10,886 nt of DNA from NCBI GenBank assembly GCA_050944915.1, contig JBMNRY010000069.1:1-10886 (forward strand), given 5' to 3'. This DNA comes from JBMNRY01 sp050944915 (lineage in GTDB: Bacteria > Bacillota > Limnochordia > JAAZLZ01). Below, piece by piece: positions 1 to 6,574 of this stretch; position 1 is the first letter of the stretch, and each line of letters begins with the position of its first letter. The notes beneath the pieces are model-generated. The model did no database searches. It was not told the origin of the DNA and worked only from the letters and a program-made list of their open reading frames with translations. The position numbers were made by a program, and so were the translations under genes.

Positions 1-45
1 GATCATATTCAGGCCTATCCAGGCAAGCCTTTCTCCGTCGGTCAC
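1..45 (-). CDS. 5' end of a gene, possibly DNA-processing protein DprA (partial)
   Basis: Only the first 15 codons are in the window: a GTG start at 45-43, then T-D-G-E-R-L-A-W-I-G-L-N-M-I running off the left edge. The start is chosen because GGGGGTGA (58-51 on the minus strand) lies 5 nt upstream; an in-frame GTG at 54-52 would have its own SD too close. DprA (Smf) proteins, which load RecA on single-stranded DNA during natural transformation, often begin with a charged residue followed by a helix like LxWxxLNxxPGxG, and this peptide fits that opening. The diagnostic PGIG segment would come right after the edge, so the identity is inference from a very short stretch. The gene follows the zinc-ribbon gene by 12 bp and is probably co-transcribed with it. 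Confidence 0.45.
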   Translation of the reverse strand, partial: MTDGERLAWIGLNMI

Positions 46-50
46 TGACC

Positions 51-58
51 TCACCCCC
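51..58 (-). promoter_or_regulatory. Shine-Dalgarno site of the left-edge gene
   Basis: GGGGGTGA on the minus strand, overlapping the last base of the TAG stop of the zinc-ribbon gene and lying 5 nt before the GTG at 45. It is the main reason to accept a real gene start at the edge, and it suggests translational coupling with the upstream gene. Confidence 0.55.
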
Positions 59-294
59 TAGGAATCGTCGAGCAGGTCCTCATGGACCGTGAGGTTATCA
101 AGAATCTGCCGCAATTCTTCCTCCCAACGCAGTTGATATAGGCGCAGATCTTCTTCCCGTACGATGGCACCACCGGCGCAATTACTACACACGATCCCGT
201 AGACTCCACCCCGATGACTGCAAATATTGTGGGGTGTGTCTATTTGGCAGATGGGACAGGTATAAATACGGGTGGTTCCACGTTCTAAGTCCAT
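58..294 (-). CDS. Small zinc-ribbon protein of unknown function
   Basis: This 78-residue protein has two CxxC knuckles, C-P-I-C at residues 13-16 and C-S-N-C at 36-39, with H22, C25 and H27 between them. That arrangement suggests one structural zinc site of zinc-ribbon type. The C-terminal half (about 44-78) is acidic and leucine-rich and looks helical (EEDLRLYQLRWEEELRQIL), perhaps a partner-binding or dimerising segment. There is no signal peptide or membrane helix, so it should be cytoplasmic. The ATG start is supported by AAAGGAGA ending 6 nt upstream (GGAG core 7 nt away). It lies 101 bp after cheD on the same strand and 12 bp before a possible dprA start. I do not recognise the family; it could belong to the chemotaxis operon or to the gene that follows. 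That it is a real gene is fairly sure; its function is unknown. Confidence 0.75.
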   Translation of the reverse strand: MDLERGTTRIYTCPICQIDTPHNICSHRGGVYGIVCSNCAGGAIVREEDLRLYQLRWEEELRQILDNLTVHEDLLDDS

Positions 295-395
295 TTAAGA
301 TCTCCTTTCCACCACTTCTCCTTCCGTTAGCATGTATTAGAGGCATCCTTTCTATGCTGGTTTAACTTTGGTTCATTAGGAGATTTGGGAAAGGA

Positions 396-875
396 TCATA
401 ACTCTACGGGCGGCTTACCGACGGTGGAAACGAACACCTGCCCGGTGGCTACTTCGTACACCATCTTGCGCCCTTTGTTACCTAAGACATCGCTGGCTAC
501 TAAAGGGATGGAATGGACCGCCAGCTGTTCTTGGAGCATCTCCACATTTTGTTTGCCTACGTCAATAAGCTGGCGTCCGCCGCCAAAACTAAAAATGAGG
601 CTCCCGCCGGCCATTTTGGCTGTGATATGGCGCCGTCGAGCACCGAGGGCGATCATTTCTTCGAGCATGGCCGGGATGGCTGTTTCAGCGAATTTGCCCG
701 GAAATCGATGGCCTTCACCCCTTTTGTCCCGGGGGAGGAAAACGTGGGCCATACCACCGACTTTTCGTTCCTGGTCCATGAGGACCAGTCCCACACAGGA
801 ACCTAAACCAACGGCGATGAGAGTCCCCGTCTCCCGGCGGACCAGCATCTGACCGATATTAACAAATTCTTCCAT
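396..875 (-). CDS. cheD: Chemoreceptor glutamine deamidase CheD
   Basis: CheD deamidates glutamines on chemoreceptors and, in Bacillus- and Thermotoga-type systems, binds CheC to adjust phosphatase activity. The 159-residue product has the family hallmarks: GLGSCVG with the catalytic Cys at residue 27, M-A-H-V-F-L-P with His44, the G-K-F-A-E-T-A-I helix and the A-K-M-A-G-G-S segment. Length matches the family (about 155-165). An in-frame TTG one codon upstream (878-876) exists, but I prefer the ATG at 875-873, with GGAGG 7 nt before it. That ATG shares one base with the TGA stop of cheC (TGATG), a typical translational coupling. The residue six positions before the Cys, which is the triad Thr in Thermotoga maritima CheD (T21, C27, H44, from memory), is Ala here (GCC). 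The enzyme may therefore be impaired or use a different third residue. Confidence 0.95.
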   Translation of the reverse strand: MEEFVNIGQMLVRRETGTLIAVGLGSCVGLVLMDQERKVGGMAHVFLPRDKRGEGHRFPGKFAETAIPAMLEEMIALGARRRHITAKMAGGSLIFSFGGGRQLIDVGKQNVEMLQEQLAVHSIPLVASDVLGNKGRKMVYEVATGQVFVSTVGKPPVEL

Positions 876-1474
876 CAAATATCCTCCATACCTAGGCTTG
901 CCAAAACCTTGGTCAGATAGGTCGTTTCCGGGATGAAGGCGATGGTGCCTTCGATCCGATCATCATCGGTTTCAAAGGTGGTGCGGATTAAAGTGACATA
1001 GTCAGCAAAATCGGTTTCAGCCAGGATGGAGGACCAAACGGCAGCCACCATGTCGATAGCCACCGCGGGGACCGACGGGTAAAGACTCATTTCCGTCAAA
1101 TCGGCCAAGGCGTTTAGATAGGAAGTAACGACGATATTACCCATCTCTTGGAGGGCCGATAAATCCATTTCATCGAGCTCCGACCTGGGGGTACCTAACA
1201 AATAGGTTAACAAACTCTGGGCGCAGGCCAAAGGAAGAATCAAGGCCATGTGACCAGAGATGTTCCCGGAAACAACGACATAGACCGCGGCGACCACCTG
1301 CTCCGGTCCGCCCCACAACTCCATGGTTTCTTGAAAATCTAGGACCATGGCTTCCGGCACGATTAGCTGGAGCCGCTTGTCACCTAAAAGGCGCGACAGA
1401 GCTGTGGTAGCATGTCCAGCTCCGATGTTGCCTAGTTCTTTAAGTAAATCTAATCTAGCCGCATTATATTCCAT
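875..1474 (-). CDS. cheC: CheY-P phosphatase CheC
   Basis: CheC dephosphorylates CheY-P and is stimulated by CheD, giving feedback in receptor adaptation. The 199-residue product contains both copies of the phosphatase signature [DS]xxxExxN followed by Pro: D9-E13-N16 (DLLKELGNIGAGHATTALS) and S106-E110-N113 (SALQEMGNIVVTSYLNALA). In the second copy Pro136 follows after exactly 22 residues. In the first, Pro40 comes after 23, one more than usual. The ATG at 1474 gives the usual short CheC N-terminus; a GTG three codons upstream (1483-1481) is also in frame but sits within a hairpin and lacks an SD. The nearest purine-rich SD, GGAAGGGGG, is unusually distant (see hairpin entry). The stop overlaps the cheD start. 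It is cytoplasmic and part of the chemotaxis operon. Confidence 0.95.
   Translation of the reverse strand: MEYNAARLDLLKELGNIGAGHATTALSRLLGDKRLQLIVPEAMVLDFQETMELWGGPEQVVAAVYVVVSGNISGHMALILPLACAQSLLTYLLGTPRSELDEMDLSALQEMGNIVVTSYLNALADLTEMSLYPSVPAVAIDMVAAVWSSILAETDFADYVTLIRTTFETDDDRIEGTIAFIPETTYLTKVLASLGMEDI
883..887 (-). promoter_or_regulatory. Shine-Dalgarno site that sets the cheD start
   Basis: GGAGG on the minus strand inside the end of cheC, 7 nt before the ATG at 875 and only 4 nt before the alternative TTG at 878. The spacing favours the ATG. Confidence 0.7.
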
Positions 1475-1481
1475 AGGTGAC

Positions 1482-1501
1482 ACCGTTTTTTAACAAACGG
1501 T
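1482..1501. other. Perfect 7-bp inverted repeat between cheY and cheC
   Basis: ACCGTTT and AAACGGT pair perfectly around a 6-nt loop. In the cheC transcript (minus strand) this hairpin lies between the SD-like GGAAGGGGG (1514-1506) and the cheC ATG (1474). The linear SD-to-start spacing is 31 nt; with the hairpin folded out it is 11 nt, close to normal. It could therefore bridge a distant SD to the start or modulate cheC translation. The stem has only three G-C pairs, so stability is modest. On the plus strand it is followed by a short T run, but no plus-strand gene precedes it. Confidence 0.5.
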
Positions 1502-1505
1502 TTTT

Positions 1506-1514
1506 CCCCCTTCC
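1506..1514 (-). promoter_or_regulatory. Distant Shine-Dalgarno-like site of cheC
   Basis: GGAAGGGGG on the minus strand is the only strong purine-rich SD candidate upstream of cheC. It is 31 nt from the ATG at 1474 and 22 nt from the GTG at 1483, both too far unless the intervening 20-nt hairpin is folded. Confidence 0.4.
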
Positions 1515-1520
1515 GGCACA

Positions 1521-1883
1521 TCAGACGGATGCCTTCTGCAAGGCCTCAAGGACCCGTTCCGGTTCAAAGGGCTTGACTAAAAAGTCCTTGGCCCCCGCCT
1601 TTAACGCTTCGATTACCATTGCCTTTTGGCCCATGGCGCTACAGACGATGATCCGGGCTTGGGGATCTTTCGCCACGATGGCCTTGATGGCACTGATGCC
1701 ATCGAGTTTAGGCATGGTGATGTCCATAGTCACCAAATCAGGCTTTAACTCCATATATTTCGCGATGGCTTCTTCACCATCCGCGGCTTCCCCAATGACT
1801 TCGTACCCGCCTTTTTGGACCACATTCTTAATGGTCATCCGCATAAAGGCTGTATCATCAACGATGAGAACGGTTTTTGCCAT
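1521..1883 (-). CDS. cheY: Chemotaxis response regulator CheY
   Basis: A stand-alone receiver domain of 120 residues, which accepts phosphate from CheA and binds the flagellar switch. The standard residues are present: acidic pair D9-D10 (V-L-I-V-D-D), phospho-acceptor D54 in V-T-M-D-I-T-M-P, switch Ser82 in V-C-S-A-M-G, and Lys104 in F-L-V-K-P-F. There is no output domain. The ATG at 1883 is preceded by AGAGGGGG about 9 nt upstream, in the 16-bp gap after cheA. Its likely partners are in the same operon: CheA as phosphodonor, FliM and FliY as targets, CheC and FliY as phosphatases. The M-D-I-T-M-P-x-L-D-G-I signature is typical of Firmicutes and Thermotogae CheY. Confidence 0.97.
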   Translation of the reverse strand: MAKTVLIVDDTAFMRMTIKNVVQKGGYEVIGEAADGEEAIAKYMELKPDLVTMDITMPKLDGISAIKAIVAKDPQARIIVCSAMGQKAMVIEALKAGAKDFLVKPFEPERVLEALQKASV

Positions 1884-1899
1884 TTACCGACGCCCCCTC

Positions 1900-3825
1900 T
1901 TAACCATGGACTAATAGTTTGCTTTGATTTTCTAGGTTGTGTTGGACCAAATTTGCCACATCTAAGATTAAAGCCACATGGCCGTTACCTAAGATGGTGG
2001 CCCCGGCGATGCCGGGAAGACTGGCGAATTGGGAATCTAAGGTCTTGATCACTACTTCCTGTTGGCCCAGCAACTCATCGACCACTAATCCCACCTGTTC
2101 CTCTCCGGCGGAGATGATGATGACGGGCAGACTTTCCTTCTCCGTCGTTTGGCCCAGATGGAGGTAGTCGGCCAAATCAAGGAGGGGCAAGACTCGGTTG
2201 CGCAGGGTGATGACCCATCGCCCTTGGATAGTCTTGATCCGGTCTTTTTGGACCAGGATGTTTTCTTGCACCGCCTGGATGGGAATGGCATAAATCTCCT
2301 TTTTGACCCCCACCATAAGGGCTTTGATAATGGCTAGGGTCAAGGGCAGCTTGATGCTTATCTTCGTCCCTTGTCCGTACTTGCTTTGCAGCTCCACAGT
2401 GCCATTTAACGACTGGATGGCCGCGCGGACAGCATCCATGCCTACGCCTCGGCCGGAAATGTCGGTGACTTGATCAGCGGTACTAAAACCCGGTTGGAAA
2501 ATGAGATCCAACAGCTCTCCTTCCGACGGAGTGGCTTCGGGGTCTAATAAGCCCCGGTCGACGGCTTTGAGCCTGATTCTCTCTAAATCGATTCCTCGAC
2601 CGTCATCGGCAATCTCAATGACGATATGGCTACCTTCGTGACGGGCGACGATCTCCAATCGTCCCGCCCTTGGTTTACCGGCCGCCTGCCGTTCTTCGGG
2701 GGGTTCCAATCCGTGGTCGATAGCGTTGCGGATCAGATGGACCAAGGGTTCCCCTAATTCGTTGACAATGGAACGGTCCAATTCCGTTTCTTGACCGCTG
2801 ATATGTAAATCGACCGGCTTACCTTCGGCCTGGGCCAAATCCCGGACCATTCTAGGGAAACGATCGAATACTTGGCGTATGGGAACCATCCGCAAACTGC
2901 TGGTGGCATACTGCAACTCCGTCGTTACCCGGTCCAAATGGAGTAGGGCAGCTCGACTGTCATTGGGCAGCTGGGCCGCTAATTCCAAGACTTGGGTCCG
3001 GCTGATGACCAGTTCTCCCACCAGATTGAGGAGTTTATCTAAACGTTCCGTTTCCACCCTGATGAAGGGATCCTGCTGCCGGCGTCCCTGCATCTGGCTA
3101 GCCACCGCGGGAGTTGGCTCCTCCTCTTTGATATTCCGAGCCTCGACGCTTACCCCCGCGATTTCCGATATGTTTCCGATAACCCCTTTAATTTCCTCCG
3201 GCGAGCGATGGGTGAGAAAAAGAATGGAAAACCGATCATCAAAACGCTCTTCATCGATATCGGCCCGCTCAGGTTCCGTGCCGACGATGGTACCCAGACC
3301 CTCCAAAGCTTGGAAAACGGTAAAGGCCCGTACCGATTTCATCAATACGTTTGGCTTCAGTCTAATGTGTAAATCATAGGCCCGCTGGCCCCGCCCTTCG
3401 GCGTGGCGGATTTCCTCCCGTTCCAATTCGGTGATTCGGACCCCTTGGCTCGGAGCCATTTCCGACGGACTCTGGCTGGGCTCCTCTTCCGTCGTTCCTT
3501 CAGCTTCATCACCATTGATGGTTTCTTCTAGGAGGATCTCCAATTGGTCGAAGGTGGAAAACAAATCATTAATGATTTCCGTGGTCACTTCACCGCCAGA
3601 GCGCAATGTGTTTAAGGTGTTCTCCATCTCGTGGGTGAAGTCTTGTAATCGGGTGTAACCCATGGTGCCGGCCATCCCTTTGAGACTGTGGGCTGCTCGA
3701 AACATGCGGTCAAGGATTTCCACATCTTGGGGGTTCTTTTCTAAGGCCAACAAATCATCGTTTAAGGCTTGGATGTATTCCCTGGCCTCCGCGACAAAAA
3801 CATCTTTATAGGCGCTAAAATCCAA
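1900..3825 (-). CDS. cheA: Chemotaxis histidine kinase CheA
   Basis: The receptor-coupled kinase that phosphorylates CheY, 641 residues. P1 (HPt) spans about 1-105 with phospho-accepting His46 in A-A-H-S-L-K-G. An acidic Pro/Ser linker (105-145) leads to a P2-like response-regulator-binding domain (about 148-232). P3 (about 254-315, V-E-T-E-R-L-D-K-L-L-N-L-V-G-E-L) provides dimerisation. The P4 ATPase domain has the N box at 356-372 (N367), the G1 box D-D-G-R-G at 407-411 and the G2 box G-R-G-V-G-M-D at 458-464. P5 (about 500-632) is the CheW-like receptor-coupling domain. The start is TTG: the frame holds no upstream ATG, GGGGGA sits about 6 nt before it, and the N-terminus (x-D-F-S-A-Y-K-D-V-F) matches Bacillus-type CheA. 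Gaps of 16 bp flank it on both sides. All catalytic boxes are intact. Confidence 0.97.
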   Translation of the reverse strand: MDFSAYKDVFVAEAREYIQALNDDLLALEKNPQDVEILDRMFRAAHSLKGMAGTMGYTRLQDFTHEMENTLNTLRSGGEVTTEIINDLFSTFDQLEILLEETINGDEAEGTTEEEPSQSPSEMAPSQGVRITELEREEIRHAEGRGQRAYDLHIRLKPNVLMKSVRAFTVFQALEGLGTIVGTEPERADIDEERFDDRFSILFLTHRSPEEIKGVIGNISEIAGVSVEARNIKEEEPTPAVASQMQGRRQQDPFIRVETERLDKLLNLVGELVISRTQVLELAAQLPNDSRAALLHLDRVTTELQYATSSLRMVPIRQVFDRFPRMVRDLAQAEGKPVDLHISGQETELDRSIVNELGEPLVHLIRNAIDHGLEPPEERQAAGKPRAGRLEIVARHEGSHIVIEIADDGRGIDLERIRLKAVDRGLLDPEATPSEGELLDLIFQPGFSTADQVTDISGRGVGMDAVRAAIQSLNGTVELQSKYGQGTKISIKLPLTLAIIKALMVGVKKEIYAIPIQAVQENILVQKDRIKTIQGRWVITLRNRVLPLLDLADYLHLGQTTEKESLPVIIISAGEEQVGLVVDELLGQQEVVIKTLDSQFASLPGIAGATILGNGHVALILDVANLVQHNLENQSKLLVHG

Positions 3826-3841
3826 TCCATATCCCCCATTC

Positions 3842-4882
3842 CTACCTTAAGCTATCAATCCGCTGGGCGGGACTGGCGATTTCGGTGATGCGGATACCGA
3901 AATTTTCACCGACAACGACAACTTCCCCCCGGGCGACCAATGTATCGTTAACCAGGACATCGATGGGCTCCCCTTCCATGGTATCCAACTCCATCACATG
4001 TCCCGGCCCAAGTTTGAGCACATTATTAATGGACATTTTAGTCCGGCCCAAGATGGCCCTAATTTGAACGGGAATGTTTTTTATCAGTTCGATATTCAAA
4101 TTATCAACCAGCGTTGTTGCCACCGGTTCCGGCTCCCAACTGGTGATCGGTGGTGGTTCCTCGATGGTCGGCATCATCATCGGCTCGGGTTGGGTTTCTT
4201 CCTGCACCGGGAGGACTACTTCGGTCTCCGGTAGGAGTCGACTGACCATATCTTTAGCAAATTTCAGCTCGATGAGTTGTACCATTTCGCTGTCAATGAG
4301 ATCTTCGATTTCGATACGGAAAGACACACTGACCACGGCCCGGTCCGGCGGTGTTTCCGCTGTCTTTTCCGCCAAGAGCTGATATTCCAGCTGGGGTGGC
4401 GATAAATCGATGACATCTCCGAAGAGTTCTGACATGGCGGTTGCTGCTGAACCCATCATCTGGTTCATAGCCTCGGCGATGGCGCTAAGGGAAAGCTCAT
4501 CTAATTGGGCCCCAGGTTCGGGTTCATCGAGGCCCATCATTAAGCTAGCGATAGTGATGGCATCGCTTTCCTTGATGATCAGGAGATTTTCTCCTTGTAG
4601 CCCTTTGACATAGCGGACATTTACGATGACACAGGGAACAGGGTAAGCAGCCTGAAGATCGGCCAGCCTCATCAGTTGCACCTTGGGGACCGTAATTTGG
4701 ACCCGCTTTTTTACCAAATTGGACAAGGCCGTGGCCGCGGAACCCATGGAAATATTGCCGATTTCCGCTAGAGCATCCTGCTCTTCAGCGGTGAATTCCT
4801 CCGCTGAGGTTTTAGCTTCCTCATTGCTGTCTTCACGGAGAAGTCGATCTATTTCCTCTTGACTAAGGAGTTCATCTTGCAT
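3842..4882 (-). CDS. fliY: Flagellar switch phosphatase FliY (CheC-like plus FliN domain)
   Basis: FliY is the FliN-equivalent of the C-ring in many Firmicutes and also dephosphorylates CheY-P at the motor. Residues 4-15 (E-L-L-S-Q-E-E-I-D-R-L-L) are the CheY-binding peptide also found in FliM. The CheC-like middle (about 30-215) has two intact phosphatase signatures, D36-E40-N43 with P66 and S133-E137-N140 with P163, both with the canonical 22-residue spacing. A Pro/Glu/Met-rich linker (about 218-255) joins a FliN (SpoA) domain at about 260-346, with I-P-V-Q-I-R-A-I-L-G and V-A-R-G-E-V-V-V-V-G. At 346 residues it is close to family size (roughly 370). The ATG start overlaps the 3' end of fliM by 11 bp, indicating coupled translation and 1:1 assembly logic. 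Confidence 0.96.
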   Translation of the reverse strand: MQDELLSQEEIDRLLREDSNEEAKTSAEEFTAEEQDALAEIGNISMGSAATALSNLVKKRVQITVPKVQLMRLADLQAAYPVPCVIVNVRYVKGLQGENLLIIKESDAITIASLMMGLDEPEPGAQLDELSLSAIAEAMNQMMGSAATAMSELFGDVIDLSPPQLEYQLLAEKTAETPPDRAVVSVSFRIEIEDLIDSEMVQLIELKFAKDMVSRLLPETEVVLPVQEETQPEPMMMPTIEEPPPITSWEPEPVATTLVDNLNIELIKNIPVQIRAILGRTKMSINNVLKLGPGHVMELDTMEGEPIDVLVNDTLVARGEVVVVGENFGIRITEIASPAQRIDSLR

Positions 4883-5864
4883 TCCCTTTACTTCCCTCCC
4901 GGGGGCAGAGGTCAGTGATTACTGCCCCGAGTTTTTTCCCGATTTTCCCCGGTGAAGCCAAGAATTTGGTGATCTGCCCAACCTTGACTTCCAGCTTCTC
5001 CCTGGGCCCCCTATCGAGGGGCACGATATCTCCCCGTTGGAGCTGGAGGAGATCCTGCATGGTCAGGGTAGCCTGACCTAGTTCGACTTCGATGGGCAAT
5101 TCAGCCATGGCGATCCGCTCCCGCATTTGGCCCAGATCCACCTCTGTTGTACGTTTGGTGGAATCCAGGAGCCGCCTCTGGGTGATTCGCTTGAGGATCG
5201 GTTCCAGGGCCGATTGGGAAAAACAGAGGTTGACCATCTCTTCGGTCCCATCGATATCCATCAACATGGTATTGAGGATCACCGCTTCCCTTTCGGCCAT
5301 GACCTGGAGAAATTGGGGATTGCTCTCCGTTGTCTGGAGAGTGAAACCTAAAGAGGCTACATCCTGCCAAGCCAACTCTAAGGTGTCGATTAGCTCGGCG
5401 ATAAACTGCCGGTGCAGGACGGCCATTTCAATTTCCGTCAATTCCCGGGCCTTCTCAGGGATCCGGCCCGGACCTCCACAAAGGCGATCGTAGAGGAGGA
5501 AGGCGATGTCGGTACTCATTTGCAAAATGAGGTTGCCGGACTCCTCATTGATCCCATAAATACATATCACCGAAGGGTTAGCCAGGGAATTGATGAATTC
5601 ACCAAAACTGAGTTTTTCTACCGATTCCAGGGATATATCTACCCGCGACCGTAGCCGAGCGGACATGAGACCGGAAAAGGCCCGGGCAAATTGCTCATTA
5701 ATCCGCTGTAAGGATCGGATTTGATCCCGGGACAATTTGCTTGGCTGTCGAAAATCATAGCGGACATATCCCGGTTCTTCGATGACAGGAGTCTCCGTCA
5801 CGCTTGGCTCTTGGGCCATGGCGAGCAGTTGGTCGATCTCTTCCTGGCTTAGAATCTCACTCAT
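4872..5864 (-). CDS. fliM: Flagellar motor switch protein FliM
   Basis: FliM is the middle part of the cytoplasmic C-ring; CheY-P binding to its N-terminus changes rotation. The 330-residue length is typical. It opens with the CheY-binding motif I-L-S-Q-E-E-I-D-Q-L-L (4-14), followed by a short linker, the FliM core (about 35-225, with Y-D-F-R-Q-P, R-I-N-E-Q-F-A-R and the conserved G-G-P-G), and a C-terminal SpoA/FliN-like domain (about 240-325, with E-L-P-I-E-V-E-L-G and L-Q-R-G-D-I-V-P-L). The ATG lies 8 bp after the cheW stop; GGTGAG overlapping that stop serves as SD. The 3' end overlaps fliY by 11 bp. Its place inside a che operon rather than with fliG and export genes is notable, but fliM-fliY next to che genes is known in Clostridia. 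Confidence 0.96.
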   Translation of the reverse strand: MSEILSQEEIDQLLAMAQEPSVTETPVIEEPGYVRYDFRQPSKLSRDQIRSLQRINEQFARAFSGLMSARLRSRVDISLESVEKLSFGEFINSLANPSVICIYGINEESGNLILQMSTDIAFLLYDRLCGGPGRIPEKARELTEIEMAVLHRQFIAELIDTLELAWQDVASLGFTLQTTESNPQFLQVMAEREAVILNTMLMDIDGTEEMVNLCFSQSALEPILKRITQRRLLDSTKRTTEVDLGQMRERIAMAELPIEVELGQATLTMQDLLQLQRGDIVPLDRGPREKLEVKVGQITKFLASPGKIGKKLGAVITDLCPREGSKGNAR

Positions 5865-5872
5865 GCTCTCAC

Positions 5873-6385
5873 CTATGCTTCTTTAAGTTGTTCCACTTGG
5901 GCTTGCAACTGAATCTCTTCTTCGCTGCTTAAAATTTTCTTGACATCCAGGAGGATCAAAAGGCGGTCCTCCATCTTACCGACCCCTTGGATGAAGTCGG
6001 CTTGCAAACCAGCGATGCTCCGAGGCGTAGCTTCGATATCGGTACTAGCTAGCCGCAATACCTCGGTGACGGCATCGACTAAAAGACCAGCTCGGTTTTC
6101 GTCCATCTCCACGATAATGATCCTGGTGTCCCTGTTCATTTCGCCGGAGTCCACACTAAACCTTTTCCGCAGGTCGATGACGGGGATGATTTCCCCCCGC
6201 AGATTGATGACCCCTTTGATGTAAGGGGGTGTGTGGGGAAGCCGGGTCATGTCCCGGGGTTTGATGATCTCCCGGACCTGATTGATCTCCACACCGAATT
6301 CTTCACTGGCCAAGGTGAAAATGACGAGTTGTTTTTCCGTCCGTTGTTCCATATCATTAGCGGCCATGCCGCTCCCTCCCTCCAT
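5873..6385 (-). CDS. cheW: Chemotaxis coupling protein CheW
   Basis: CheW is the SH3-like adaptor that links chemoreceptors to CheA in the signalling array. Family marks in this 170-residue protein are F-T-L-A-S-E-E-F-G-V-E-I, V-R-E-I-I-K, the T-R-L-P-H-T-P segment, I-K-G-V-I-N-L-R-G-E-I-I-P-V-I-D-L, and L-L-V-D-A-V-T-E-V-L. It is a single domain with a charged C-terminal tail. Two starts are plausible: ATG at 6385 (AGGGAGATGAT, GGGAG 8 nt upstream) and ATG at 6367 (GGAGGGAG just upstream), which would shorten it by six residues. I list the longer form because a promoter-like element lies a few nucleotides before its SD. It is the first gene of the minus-strand chemotaxis operon. Confidence 0.95.
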   Translation of the reverse strand: MEGGSGMAANDMEQRTEKQLVIFTLASEEFGVEINQVREIIKPRDMTRLPHTPPYIKGVINLRGEIIPVIDLRKRFSVDSGEMNRDTRIIIVEMDENRAGLLVDAVTEVLRLASTDIEATPRSIAGLQADFIQGVGKMEDRLLILLDVKKILSSEEEIQLQAQVEQLKEA

Positions 6386-6406
6386 GGTATCATCTCCCTG
6401 ATCTAT

Positions 6407-6433
6407 ATATCGTGGTCTAGGCTCCTTAGCTTA
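6407..6433 (-). promoter_or_regulatory. Sigma-D (sigma-28)-like promoter of the chemotaxis operon
   Basis: On the minus strand TAAG (6433-6430) is followed after 16 nt by ACGATAT (6413-6407). The Bacillus sigma-D consensus is TAAA, 14-16 nt, CCGATAT, so each box has one mismatch. The element lies 22-48 bp before the cheW ATG at 6385 and would leave a leader of about 15 nt carrying the AGGGAGATGAT ribosome site. Flagellar/chemotaxis genes are the usual sigma-D regulon, which fits. This is read by eye, so a chance match is possible. Confidence 0.5.
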
Positions 6434-6574
6434 ATGATTTTATCTTCGAAGGCCAATTTCCTTGTTCTACCAAGTATAACACAACTTCGCGACTTACCGA
6501 AAGCTGTGGCCGGCAAACTAACCTTAAAAGGGGGCATAATAAAATGGTGACTCCGGAAAGGGGATGGGGTTTCC

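Noticed and set aside
295..333. Twelve-codon leader peptide frame ending exactly before the zinc-ribbon ATG (minus strand)
   Set aside because: No SD precedes its ATG at 333 and the sequence shows no attenuator-like residue run; chance is likelier.
295..395. Separate promoter or terminator in the cheD to zinc-ribbon gap
   Set aside because: A TAATAC box and a 4-bp GCAT/ATGC stem are present, but no matching -35 at proper spacing and no T-tailed hairpin were seen.
385..852. Long plus-strand open frame opposite cheD (155 codons)
   Set aside because: It lies wholly antisense to a well-supported cheD, has no SD, and its translation (many W, R, S, P) looks like a complement-strand shadow.
1482..1505. 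Rho-independent terminator on the plus strand (stem followed by T run)
   Set aside because: No plus-strand gene lies upstream of it, the stem has only three G-C pairs, and in the transcribed minus direction there is no T run.
6512..6540. Sigma-A promoter for the glycosyltransferase: CATAAT at 6535-6540 with GGCAAA 17 bp upstream
   Set aside because: The -10 is acceptable, but the -35 matches TTGACA at only two positions; TATAAC at 6475-6480 has no better -35. Neither is supportable.
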